A DNA stretch of 64,000 nucleotides from Paenibacillus alginolyticus DSM 5050 = NBRC 15375 (GTDB lineage: Bacteria > Bacillota > Bacilli > Paenibacillales > NBRC-103111). Where the stretch lies: positions 1-64,000 of the forward strand of contig NZ_AUGY01000037.1 in assembly GCF_000422905.1 (NCBI RefSeq), written 5' to 3'. The notes beneath the pieces were generated by a model that saw only the letters and a list, made by a program, of their open reading frames with translations, was not told the DNA's origin and searched no databases. Shown piece after piece: positions 44,501 through 52,787 of this stretch. Made by a program: the position numbers and the translations under genes. The first letter of the stretch is position 1. Every line of letters begins with the position of its first letter.

Positions 44501-45971
44501 CATCAAAGCAGTGAAGAAATCAGGGTCTTATATGCTGTTGGATAAATTGAGCGTGACTCCATCAGCTGCGGGCAGCACAGTTACGGGAAGTGTGTATAGA
44601 CAGGTGTCAGCACAATCCGTTCAAGCGGTACCTTCTATTACGTCGATCCCGTTAACTCCGTCGACAGCGTCGGTAATGGCGGTTCAAACGGCTCCCGTAT
44701 CTCTCGGCGCGACGGCTAGCATCAATGATACGAATGCTGCCATTCATTATTCCGGTTCATGGGGATATAGCAACAATCGCGGACTCGGAGATTACCAGAA
44801 CGATGTTCATTACACCGAGAATAACAATGATTATTTTGAATATGTCTTCAAGGGAACGGGCATTGAGTTAATCACGGAGAAGGATACTTCCCAGGGCGAT
44901 ATTGATATTTACGTTGATGATGTCTTCAAGGAAACCGTGAGTACTTATAATGCTAGTCGATTAGCACAGCAAACGGTGTATAGCCTTACAGGTTTGCCGA
45001 GCGGTTCTCATACGCTTAAAGTGGTGAAGAAATCGGGATCCTATATGCTGTTGGATAAATTAACGATACTTGTAGGCGATCTGTTGAGTCCGGATACAGG
45101 CAGTTTTGACAAAAAGATCGCTGCACAGGCGGATGTTAGTACAACCTTGTCACTTGGCGAGTATGTGCTTGAACGAATCGATAATGGCCGAACTACTCTA
45201 GTGCCAGGTACCGATTACACATTAATAGGCAATACATTGACGATCAAGAAGGCTTACCTTGCATCACAGCCGGTCGGAACTACAAATCTGACATTCGTCT
45301 TCAGCGGCGATTATCAGAATGATGTACATTTTACAGAAACGAACAATGACTATTTCACTTACACCTTTAAAGGAACAGGAATTGAAGTTATAACGGAAAA
45401 AGATGCTTCACAGGGTGAAATTGACGTTTACGTGGATAATGTATTCAAACAAACTGTTAACACGTATAATGTTGCGCGGTTAGTCCAACAAACGGTGTAC
45501 AGTATTTCCGGCCTTTCCAATAGCTTGCACACGATCAAAGTCGTGAAAAAATCAGGCAGCTATATGCTGCTGGATAAATTAAGCTTTACGGTTGCGAAGG
45601 TACCGACAATGGCTGCTGTAACAACGACTGGGGTCTCTAAGGTCAAAAGAACAAGTGCAATCATTGCTGGGAATGTAACAGCTGATGGAGGAGCTCAGGT
45701 TACAGTGCGAGGAATTGTGTATTCAACAGCACCTACTCCTACAATAACCGGTTCTGGATCTACGAAAGTGGCTGTTGGCTCTGGATTAGGCGTATTTAGT
45801 GGAAAAATAACGAAATTGAAACCTAATACAACGTATTACGCCAGAACGTATGCAACCAACTCGGCTGGAACGAGCTATGGCGCAGAAGTTACCTTTAAAA
45901 CAAGTAAGAACTCGGAGAATCAGGATGATCAGGGAGAAGATGAACAGAATGATCACGGGGATAATTTCTAA
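41514..45971 (+). CDS. Secreted GH27 (alpha-galactosidase-like) enzyme with repeated X2 and jelly-roll-like modules
   Basis: About 1485 residues from GTG 41514 behind AAGGGG (ATG 41523 and ATG 41493 are alternatives). A signal peptide precedes a GH27 catalytic domain (about 36-370) with KPYMGWSSYSMQ, the nucleophile region VDFVKFDS (Asp about 201), WRVDWDIE as the likely acid/base region and GGWNNFDSLNIGNG, then a beta-sandwich (about 370-450). After it come four CBM_X2-type modules (FDKKxxAQADVTTT...LGTDYTVSGNTVTIKKxYLAxQPVGTT) alternating with five copies of a roughly 115-residue module (NRGLGDYxNDVHYTE, DYFEYxFxGTGIELITEKD, KKSGSYMLLDKL). Two of these are truncated hybrids. A fibronectin-III-like domain and an acidic tail end the protein. 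It should cleave alpha-galactoside or similar side chains outside the cell. Confidence 0.9.
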   Translation: MGNMIKKTRLWLLVFIFFITLFAFFIPKGQPVQAADNGLAQKPYMGWSSYSMQVYNSGNWITAAQIMAQSDAMHAILQPHGYNYINVDAAWNGSMDEYGRPQPSTTLYPNGLSEVINHVHNNGQKFGLYFIPGMSPQAYDANLPIFGTSCHAQDIVVLPLTTSDYWNIGYKIDFSKPCAQSYINSIADEIASWGVDFVKFDSVTPGSGHNDTSIDARGDVKAWSQALAPHHIWFELSWALDINYVDTWKKYANGWRVDWDIECYCGKAGLTSWANIARLFPRAGEWWRHAGPGGWNNFDSLNIGNGSMDGITPDERQTAMTFWAISSAQLYTGNDLTNLDEFGIKLLTNDEAIAVNQAGKPAHPVSLASDQQVWYANNGDGTYTVGLFNLGSSNAAVNVNWSDIGLSGAASVRDLWSHSELGVYNSGFSSGDLAPHASRLLKVTSQGGVSSINDDDTGISYTGDWQRNSNRGLGATQNLAITVIDSLAQNSTISPSTGNFDKNVAAQTDVTTTMTLNGNTLSGISNDGVDLVLGTDYTVSGNSVTIKKGYLAAQPVGTTQLTFTFSAGARPILVIAVSDTSPKNSTILPSTRNFDKKISLQADVTTTMLLDGNQFSAITNGGTPLVLGTDYTVSGNTLTIKKEYLALQPLGTTNLLISFSAGNPQTLAIVVSNTAQGGSIAINNDDAAITYSTAWQRSTNRGLGDYLNDVQFTERNNEYFEYTFNGTGIEFITEMDSSQGDVDVFVDGVFKQTISTYYSSRLVQQPVYGISGLSSGPHTLKVVKKSGSYMLLDKLRVLIADLINPAAGSFDKKATAQADVTITLMPSSYTFSSIANGGATLVAGTDYTLSGNVVTFKKEYLAAQPIGYTDLTFSFNGGATQTLSISVSDSSLTIVPVSVNDTDPDIVYTGSWGYSSNRGLGDYNDDVHYSEANNDYFEYAFTGTGIELITEKDNSQGDIDIYIDNVFQQTVGTFNSGRLVQQSVFSTSALAGGPHTIKAVKKSGSYMLLDKLSVTPSAAGSTVTGSVYRQVSAQSVQAVPSITSIPLTPSTASVMAVQTAPVSLGATASINDTNAAIHYSGSWGYSNNRGLGDYQNDVHYTENNNDYFEYVFKGTGIELITEKDTSQGDIDIYVDDVFKETVSTYNASRLAQQTVYSLTGLPSGSHTLKVVKKSGSYMLLDKLTILVGDLLSPDTGSFDKKIAAQADVSTTLSLGEYVLERIDNGRTTLVPGTDYTLIGNTLTIKKAYLASQPVGTTNLTFVFSGDYQNDVHFTETNNDYFTYTFKGTGIEVITEKDASQGEIDVYVDNVFKQTVNTYNVARLVQQTVYSISGLSNSLHTIKVVKKSGSYMLLDKLSFTVAKVPTMAAVTTTGVSKVKRTSAIIAGNVTADGGAQVTVRGIVYSTAPTPTITGSGSTKVAVGSGLGVFSGKITKLKPNTTYYARTYATNSAGTSYGAEVTFKTSKNSENQDDQGEDEQNDHGDNF

Positions 45972-45995
45972 GCGTTACGCCATAGGTTTCTAAGG

Positions 45996-46037
45996 TATCG
46001 AGCCCTTCTAATTGTCAGGGAGGGCTCGATATTTTTA
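45996..46037 (+). terminator. Terminator after the GH27 gene
   Basis: TATCGAGCCCT and AGGGCTCGATA, a perfect 11-bp stem, followed by TTTTT. Confidence 0.88.
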
Positions 46038-46051
46038 TTTGATAACCCTCG

Positions 46052-46071
46052 ATCATACATGATATATTGAG
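46052..46071 (+). promoter_or_regulatory. GntR operator candidate at the GntR gene itself
   Basis: ATCATACATGATATATTGAG matches the sites at 32601 and 46800 in its first 16 positions with only one or two differences. It sits about 40 bp before the GntR start, suggesting self-control. Confidence 0.6.
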
Positions 46072-46093
46072 TGTAAAAAAGTGTGGGTGTCAT

Positions 46094-46774
46094 ATGGGTA
46101 ATAAAATTAGTCGTGTTAATTTAACCGAAGAAATTTATCGCATTGTCAAAGAGGACATTTTAACTCATAAATTAAAATCCGGTGAAAAAATTAACATTGA
46201 TCAACTTGCGCGCGCATTAGAAGTAAGCAACATTCCGATTCGTGAAGCCCTCTCGAGATTGCAATCAGAAGGGTATCTGAATGTCATTCCTTTTAAAGGA
46301 ATGTTTGTTAACATGATGAGTGTCAAAGAGTTGGACGAATTATTCGAAATTAGACTGCAGCTAGAACCACTTGCTGTTGAAAAGGCTGCGCTTCTTATAC
46401 CCGATGAAACACTCGAGCTGCTGCAGGAAACTATGAATTCCATTCAAACACAGCAATCGCCGAAATCGACTAACTGTTTGGGGTCAATTAAGGAAATGAA
46501 CATGTCTTTACATGGTACCATTCTTGCCTATTGCGAGAATACCAATTTGCAGAATTTAGTTAGGGGATATATTGAACAGATTCAAAGATATTTAACATAC
46601 ATCCAATTAAATTTAGATATCAATACCACGAATGAGGAATGGTCGGAACATAATGCTGTCTTGCAGAAATTAAAGCAGCGAGATCCCAAAGGCGCATCCG
46701 AGGCCATGTCCAAGCATATTATGAATTCCCGCAAAAGGACGAATGCTCACTTTATGGAAGCAGGCAGTAACTAA
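46094..46774 (+). CDS. GntR-family transcriptional regulator, FadR/FCD type
   Basis: 226 residues from ATG 46094; the upstream site GTGTGGGTGTCAT is weak, and the TTG at 46067 is an in-frame alternative. The N-terminal winged helix (about 5-75) has LKSGEKINIDQLARALEVSN and IPIREALSRLQSEGYLN. The C-terminal all-helical FCD domain (about 85-220) has ELFEIRLQLEPLAVEKAA and the His-containing EHNAVLQKL/SKHIMNSRK ligand segment. FCD regulators bind small acids or sugar-acid ligands and usually repress catabolic genes. The shared palindrome puts itself, the SGNH gene and the GH95 gene in one proposed regulon. Confidence 0.87.
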   Translation: MGNKISRVNLTEEIYRIVKEDILTHKLKSGEKINIDQLARALEVSNIPIREALSRLQSEGYLNVIPFKGMFVNMMSVKELDELFEIRLQLEPLAVEKAALLIPDETLELLQETMNSIQTQQSPKSTNCLGSIKEMNMSLHGTILAYCENTNLQNLVRGYIEQIQRYLTYIQLNLDINTTNEEWSEHNAVLQKLKQRDPKGASEAMSKHIMNSRKRTNAHFMEAGSN

Positions 46775-46799
46775 ACATCGTATTCTTCTATCGATAAAC

Positions 46800-46819
46800 A
46801 TTATACATGATATATGATG
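46800..46819 (+). promoter_or_regulatory. GntR operator candidate before the SGNH gene
   Basis: ATTATACATGATATATGATG, the third copy of the motif found at 32601 and 46052. It ends 15 bp before the SGNH start codon and touches its ribosome binding site. Confidence 0.6.
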
Positions 46820-46834
46820 CAAAGGAGGCCTAAG

Positions 46835-47746
46835 ATGACCCGAATCGAGGGTAAGGAATTGCAGATAACTGACGGTAAAAGAATCGTTTTTCTTGGGGAC
46901 AGCATTACAGATGAAGGGACGTATATTACTTATCTGGCTGCTTATTTTGAGCAGCATATGCCTGACACTTCTCCAACATTCATCAACCTTGGCATAAGCA
47001 GTGAGACTGCCTCTGGATTAACCGAGGCCGACCATCCGTTTCCGCGTCCCTGTATTCACGATCGATTAGCAAGGGCCTTACAAGAAAGCAAACCGGATTG
47101 GGTTGTTGTGGGTTATGGAATGAATGATGGCATCTATGCTCCATATTCTACAGAACGGTTTCAAGCTTATCAAAATGGCATCCTTTCAGCTGTCCGGATG
47201 ATCCATCAATATGGGGCAAAAGCAATCGTTATGACGCCTCCGCCCTTTGATCCCAAATCTATGAGCCATGATGCTCTTTTGCCCGATGGTCAGGAAAACT
47301 ATAGCTATAAGGAGCCGTATGAACACTACAATGATGTCATCAGATCCTATGCAAATTGGCTGCTAACACTGGATTCAACTGCTGATGCAGTCGTGAATAT
47401 CTTCGACCCACTTCTTCAGCATAGAGAACATGAACGCGAAATGAACCCTAGCTACCGTTCAGGTGACGGTATTCATCCTAATTCCGAGGGTCATTGGGTG
47501 ATAGCTAAAACGCTTTTAAAGTGTTTATTTCAAATAGCAGTGGAACAGATGCCAGATTTCGTAGAACAGCCCGATAAATCGCAATTATTTCAATTGATTT
47601 TGCAGCGTCAGCAGTTATTAAGCTCATCTTGGAAAGAACATGTAGGTCATACCAATCCTAACAAAAAGGAAGCTTTGCCACTGGAAGCAGCCTTGAGAAA
47701 AGGCGAAGAGATCACGAAGCAAATTCGGATGATCGCCGAAGCATAG
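46835..47746 (+). CDS. SGNH/GDSL-family esterase
   Basis: 303 residues from ATG 46835, well spaced from AAAGGAGG. The SGNH blocks are all visible: block I FLGDSITDEG (nucleophile Ser), block II NLGISSETASGL, block III GYGMNDG, and block V DGIHPNSEGHW with the Asp and His. These proteins deacylate glycans or lipids; here, in a glycan locus and without a signal peptide, an intracellular acetyl-esterase acting on imported oligosaccharides is most likely. It follows the GntR gene by 60 bp and carries its own copy of the operator. Confidence 0.9.
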   Translation: MTRIEGKELQITDGKRIVFLGDSITDEGTYITYLAAYFEQHMPDTSPTFINLGISSETASGLTEADHPFPRPCIHDRLARALQESKPDWVVVGYGMNDGIYAPYSTERFQAYQNGILSAVRMIHQYGAKAIVMTPPPFDPKSMSHDALLPDGQENYSYKEPYEHYNDVIRSYANWLLTLDSTADAVVNIFDPLLQHREHEREMNPSYRSGDGIHPNSEGHWVIAKTLLKCLFQIAVEQMPDFVEQPDKSQLFQLILQRQQLLSSSWKEHVGHTNPNKKEALPLEAALRKGEEITKQIRMIAEA

Positions 47747-47852
47747 GGTGATCATTCTCCCAAATTTTTCTCATTTTGTTGAATGAATGAAAACTAAAAG
47801 CTCATACTATCAGTGATCATTTATTTAGTTCAAAAGGGGAGCGTACATCCAA

Positions 47853-48620
47853 ATGGTAGCCAATGCAGTAATGAAAGCAGCAGTTCTAGAGTGTTACGCT
47901 GAACTGTTCAAATATACAGAGATTTCTCGTCCAATAGCCAAACAAGGCGAGGTTTTGGTCAGGATTAAAGCAAGCGGAGTCAATCCGCTCGATATCAAAA
48001 TTCAAGCAGGCAAGGCGGACCATGCGAGAACAAAGCTGCCAGCCGTGCTTGGCATTGACCTTGCCGGCGTCGTTGAATCGGTAGGAGGATCAGGCGGTGT
48101 AGGACATATAGCTGTTCAGCTTGCACGAGCGCTTGGTGCATCCGTATTCGCAACGGGTTCCGCTTCCAATAAGCGGATTATAGAAGGCTTTGGTGCTACG
48201 GCTATAGATTATCGTACGATGACCGTTGAAGAGTACGTTGCTGCGCATACAGATGGGCTTGGCTTCGATGTCATTTATGATACGGCTGGCGGAGCCACCT
48301 TAGATGCTTCATTTGCCGCGGCAAAATATTATGAAGGCCACGTTATCAGTATTTTGGGGTGGGGAAAACATAGTCTCGCCCCTTTATCTTTCCGGGCAGC
48401 GACTTATTCAGGTGTGTTTACATTGCTGCCTCTGCTAACAGGGAAAGGAAGGGCACACCACGGCGAAATTCTTCGTGAAGCAACGAAGCTTATTGAAGCG
48501 GGTAAGTTGAAACCTAACCTCGATTCACGTCGATTCAACCTTCAAACCGTACAGGATGCCTATGAAGTCATTGAATCGGGCCAAGCACGAGGCAAAATAA
48601 TTGTAGATATCACAGAATAG
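47853..48620 (+). CDS. Zinc-independent quinone-oxidoreductase-like MDR protein with internal deletion
   Basis: 255 residues. The N-terminal GroES-like part (about 1-70; VLVRIKASGVNPLDIKIQAGKA, LPAVLGIDLAGVVESVG) joins directly to the Rossmann nucleotide-binding motif GSGGVGHIAVQLARALGASV. Normal family members have about 75 residues between these points and are about 330 long, so the second half of the catalytic domain is missing although the frame is kept. The NADP-binding and C-terminal parts look intact. It is probably a non-functional or altered NADPH:quinone reductase-like protein. ATG 47853 is distant from AGGGGAGC; ATG 47871 is an alternative start. Confidence 0.75.
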   Translation: MVANAVMKAAVLECYAELFKYTEISRPIAKQGEVLVRIKASGVNPLDIKIQAGKADHARTKLPAVLGIDLAGVVESVGGSGGVGHIAVQLARALGASVFATGSASNKRIIEGFGATAIDYRTMTVEEYVAAHTDGLGFDVIYDTAGGATLDASFAAAKYYEGHVISILGWGKHSLAPLSFRAATYSGVFTLLPLLTGKGRAHHGEILREATKLIEAGKLKPNLDSRRFNLQTVQDAYEVIESGQARGKIIVDITE

Positions 48621-48730
48621 GCATTTTAATTCGTGTATTGACAACTTTGAAAATAGCACGACTTCCTGCAAACCTGTTTATTTTTCACCGCAAATCGGCT
48701 GAGGGCTAGGAAGAACGGGTTTGAAAGTAA

Positions 48731-48775
48731 AAAGTACCGTCAGGGTTCGAAACTTCCCTGATGGTACTTTTTTTG
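48731..48775. terminator. Bidirectional terminator between convergent genes
   Basis: AAAGTACCGTCAGGG and CCTGATGGTACTTT pair over 14 positions with one mismatch, with A and T runs on the two sides. It serves both the oxidoreductase and the lipoprotein genes. Confidence 0.88.
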
Positions 48776-48805
48776 AACTCATATCATGAGCCCGATATGT
48801 TAGTC

Positions 48806-49351
48806 TTATTGAACCGCAGCTAAAACGAATTTGTCGTTCACTTTTTTCGTCGTATACGAAACACCGTCTTTGGTAGTGAACTTAACTTGATCCTTCGTAT
48901 TCGATGCATCAAACGTAATATCTTCTTTTTTCGTTGCAAGCAGGTTTGAAGTGAAGAAAGATTTCTTGTTTGTTACGATCGCATTATCCGCTTTTTGATC
49001 GGTAAGGTAATGAGCAGTTAGTTTATCTACCATTGCTGTATCGAAGTAGCTGGAAAGAAATTTCACAGCTTTTTCTTTGCCGTCTGCAGCTTTAGGGTTA
49101 AGGATAAACGAACCATCAGCAGATTTGGCTTCCGCAAAGAGGAATTCCACTTTCTCTTGAGCGATTCTAGCAGCTATATAGCCTTTCATATTAACGGCAT
49201 CTTGGCTTTCGGCAGTTGCTTGCGGAGTAGCCGCCGTGTTTGTTGTAGCTGCCGGGCTTGGCGATGATTTCGGTTGACTGGAAGTACAAGCTGCTCCTGT
49301 CAACATCACGGAAAGTAAAATGAGTCCTGCTGCTGTTTTTTTCAATGTCAT
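48806..49351 (-). CDS. Hypothetical lipoprotein
   Basis: 181 residues from ATG 49351 (AGAGGTG eight bases upstream on the minus strand; the ATG at 49369 lacks a site). The signal peptide MTLKKTAAGLILLSVMLTGAAC has a relaxed lipobox (Gly at -3) with Cys 22, followed by a Ser/Pro/Thr/Ala tether of about 35 residues and a folded domain of about 120 residues (VDKLTAHYLTDQKADNAIV, FTTKDGVSYTTKKVNDKFVL). No known domain is identified with confidence. It is probably an envelope protein of the cell surface. An inverted repeat GGATAA/TTATCC (49379-49408) lies in its leader. Confidence 0.75.
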   Translation of the reverse strand: MTLKKTAAGLILLSVMLTGAACTSSQPKSSPSPAATTNTAATPQATAESQDAVNMKGYIAARIAQEKVEFLFAEAKSADGSFILNPKAADGKEKAVKFLSSYFDTAMVDKLTAHYLTDQKADNAIVTNKKSFFTSNLLATKKEDITFDASNTKDQVKFTTKDGVSYTTKKVNDKFVLAAVQ

Positions 49352-49546
49352 TATCGTACACCTCTTCATTTCATCATCCGGATAAGTCTAATTTTGTAAA
49401 ATTATCCGAAATATATAATATTTATTTGGTCAGCAATATAAAAATATATACGAAAATGTGAGAAATTGCAAATTTTCATGAAAGGTTAATATTTTACCCG
49501 AAAAAGTAAATTCATGAACTAGACGATAAACACCTTATTCATTATA

Positions 49547-51102
49547 GTGGGTTTAATCACGCAGCCTATAGAGGCGCTGCCTTTCAGCGCATTTCGATTA
49601 TTTCAAGTAAATGGTTCGAGAAAAGAGTTCGAGAAACTCTACTTTGATCGTCGGCGTCGGCTTGCTGCTTTTGCAATCGCGGCCCTAGCGGAAGATGATG
49701 CAGCATTCATTCCTGTACTCGAGGACATCATCTGGGCCCTATGCGAGGAATGCACATGGTGCTTGCCTGCACACCTGCATGTTCAAGATCCCGAAGCGGA
49801 AGATGATGCGCCAAGGCAGGTTGATTTGTTTGCTTCCGAGACGGCCCATGCATTGAGTGAGATTTGTCATTTGTTCAAGGATCGACTCGATCCGCTCATT
49901 GTTAAACGCGCACGCCTCGAGGTTATGCGAAGAGTCCTGAATCCTTATATGCAGCTCAAAAGGGTGTTTGGATGGGAGACGGCAACGAACAACTGGTCAG
50001 CAGTATGCGCAGGAAGCATCGGAATGGCTGCTATTTATATGATTCAGGATTCAAGAATCCTGATGCCTGTCTTAAATCGCGTTTTTGAAGCGATGGCTTG
50101 CTTCCTTGAAGGGTTCACGGAGGAGGGGCGTGTCTCGAAGGTCTCGGTTACTGGTACTATGGTTTCGGTTATTACGTTTACTTTGCAGAGCTGCTGAAGC
50201 AGCGTACAGGCGGAAAGGTCGATCTGCTTCTGGATGAAAAAAAAGCCCAACACATCGCGGAATTCCCGCAATTCTGCTTTTTACAGGAGAATCATGTGGC
50301 GAATTTCTCCGATTGCGGGCGTACGAGCGGCATTCAGACTGGCTTGTTCAGCCGTCTATGCCAAAGACTTGAACAACTCCGCATCCCGTCGCTGACGTAC
50401 CGTTCGAATTCCATTGATCACTGCGGCCGGTTCGCAACGGCAATGCGTGATCTGGTTTGGACGGACTATGCGCTGCTGGAAAAACGGGAAGGTCTGCCGC
50501 TTCGCTCAGAGTTCCTTCAAGAGGCTGAATGGATGGTGAGCCGGTGTCAGGTTGGCGGTAAACTCATTAGCTTTGCAGCTAAGGGCGGACATAATGGGGA
50601 GCCGCATAATCATAATGATATCGGACATTTTGTCTGGGTAGTGGATGGCGTCAGGTAGTTGGAGGATCTTGGTGCCGGTTTATATACAAGACAATATTTT
50701 GGCGACGAACGTTATTCGATTCTTTGCAACAGCTCAGCTGGACATAGCGTTCCCATCATCAATGGCTGCTTCCAAAGCGAGGGAGTTCAGTATCGATCGC
50801 AAGTAATGGAAGTGGGTATGGAGGATGGAAGAGATCATTTCCTGTTGGATCTGCGGCAAGCTTATGATGTACCGCATCTGCACAAATTGGAGCGATTGTT
50901 CGATTTGGACAAGCGGCAGGGCAAATTAACGATAACTGACAGATATGATTTCACAGAATCTCCTACTTCGATTACGGAGCGTTTCATTTCCCTTCATCCG
51001 CCAGAGGTTGGTCAGGAGGGGGGAATTATTTTAAGCACGAGTGATGGCCAGACAGTAGGTTATATCTGTGACGCTAGAGCCTGTATGAAAGATAGCTCCT
51101 AA
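49547..51102 (+). pseudogene. Heparinase II/III-family protein, broken
   Basis: Three open segments are parts of one gene. The first (49547-about 50130) has LYFDRRRRLAAFAIAAL and VFGWETATNNWSAVCAGSIGMAAIY. A one-base loss near the G run at 50126-50130 then shifts the frame; the continuing frame reads ACLEGLGYWYYGFGYYVYFA, the hallmark of the family. A TAG at 50656 interrupts ...FVWVVDGVR*LEDLGAG..., and the last part ends early at 51102. The conserved GGHNGEPHNHNDIGHF is still present. Intact homologues depolymerise or bind acidic glycans. No usable ribosome binding site is seen. It was probably once part of the glycan loci. Confidence 0.87.
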
Positions 51103-51504
51103 ACAGTTGGAGCAGGTTAGGAAATAAGGGAAGCCTTTACGTCTGTTTTTCGCAGGTGAATAGGATAGAAAGTTGTACGCTGTACAACAATTTCTAGGAT
51201 TACTTCTCGAAAAGTTGTCATTGTTGTATGTTGTGCAACAATTCGGCTTATTTCATACTTTGGAGCTGCTTTTGGGAGAAAATGCTGTATTTTCTACAAC
51301 AATCGCAAGGATATTGTGAATTAGCATGCTTATTGTTGTATAGATACAGTAGCGTTGCATTAAAGTTAACACGTATCGGGTCGATCAAAGTAATCTGAAT
51401 TGTGTTAAAAATGTTAAATTATTGTCATCCATAGCAATAAAAAATCTACATAATTAGGGTAACAGGTAGTCCCTGTCCAAATCCCTAATTTAGGAGATTA
51501 GCGC
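51103..51504. other. Intergenic region with repeat elements and IS leader
   Basis: Apart from the TACAACAA elements at 51172-51341 and the leader of the transposase, I see no gene. The leader just upstream of 51505 contains GGTAACAGGTAGTCCCTGTC, which could be part of the insertion-sequence end, but no matching inverted terminus could be placed. Confidence 0.4.
51172..51341. repeat. Cluster of TACAACAA/TTGTTGTA elements
   Basis: GTTGTAC-GCT-GTACAACAA at 51172, a second palindrome around TTGTTGTA...TGCAACAA at 51221-51241, CTACAACAA at 51294 and TTGTTGTA at 51333. Spacings are about 50-60 bp. The motif family is the same as at 18078-18190. Confidence 0.6.
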
Positions 51505-52637
51505 ATGGACAAGAATACACTATTTTCATCATTTGGTAAATGGGTTGCACCACTTAATTCACAAATTATCCATAACTGGAAATGTACGAGCAAGCTCGAC
51601 AGCTACGTGAAAAAGCTTGATCATTTCTGCTGATCTTCATTGAAGCTCAATTGAAGCAGCGCAAAGGGCTGCGGGAAATTATGAGAGAAGTTCAGAACAA
51701 TGTGGATTTTCTTCAAGCGCTTGGTATCACGTCAATCAGTGCTTCCCGGAAAAAACAACAGGCTTGATCCTGAAGTTCTACAAGCCATCCTATGTGATCT
51801 CAAGACTCTGTTGCATCGGCTTCGTTCTCCCATGTCCGCTCGCCTTGGTATCGTGAAAATTATCGATTCAACTACGATGAGCTTATGCCTAAACAAGTAC
51901 AAATGGGCCATCTTCCGCAAATCAAAAGCAGGAGTCAAACTTCATCTTCGCGTGACCTTTGCTGATCCAGATCAGGTCTACCCTGACAAAGCAGTTGTCA
52001 CACCAGCGAAGCCAGCCGACCATACACAGATGGATGTTTTCATTGATGAGACAGATGCTACGTATCTGATGGATCGGGGGTATCTCGATTACGGAAAGTA
52101 TGACAACTACTGCAAGCTTGGAATCCGCTTCGTTTCCCGACTTAAAAACAACGCCCTTATCGAGGAAGTCGAAGAACTTCCCGTCGCCGCAAGGTCCAAC
52201 ATTCTCCGAGACGTGAAAGTGATCTTGGCTAAAGGCAAGAAGCGAATGACGCATGTGCTACGTATGATCGAAACGACCGATGAAAAAGGCAAGCTGGTTC
52301 GGATCATTACAAATCGATTTGACCTAACGCCGATGAAATCGGTCATCTGTACCGGAGTCGCTGGCAGATCGAGACGTTCTTTCGCTGGGTCAAGCAGCAC
52401 TTGAAATTGACTCGATTTTACGGCACTAGCGAGCAGGCGGTTATCAATCAAATCTGGATTTGTCTCATTGCATACTGTTTGGATTTGTTGATCAAGTTGG
52501 ACCTGGAGACGAACAAAACCTTGTCGGAGCTTGTGGATATACTGAAAACATTGTTATGGAAACCTTGGGATAACTTTATCGCCGCCGTAACACGAAGTCC
52601 CAGTCGAACCTCAAAAGGTAGACAGAAAAAGGCCTAA
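51505..52637 (+). pseudogene. IS4-family transposase, multiply frameshifted
   Basis: The transposase is readable only by switching frames about three times: after HNWKCTSKLDSYVKKLDHFC (stop near 51633), again near 51745, and near 52345. The segments cover IIDSTTMSLCL with the first catalytic Asp region, YLMDRGYLDYGKY with the second, and YRSRWQIETFFRWVKQHL, which fits the IS4 Y-(2)-R-(3)-E-(6)-K signature. The copy cannot make an active enzyme. The start ATG 51505 follows TTAGGAG. Termini were not found with confidence. It lies between two other broken genes, so it probably took part in their decay. Confidence 0.88.
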
Positions 52638-52787
52638 AGGTAACATAATCTTGGTAACGAATTGAAATACGCCCATTGAAATGGATATAAATACCAAATG
52701 AACAGCAGCTGCCTGATCGAGAGACCTCCGTCATTTTTTAGCTCTCAAACCAAAATAATACTTTTCAGAAAATTTAAATAATTGTAG

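Noticed and set aside
51505-52637. Programmed frameshifting in the IS4-family transposase
   Set aside because: About three separate breaks at sites without a slippery sequence are too many; decay is simpler.
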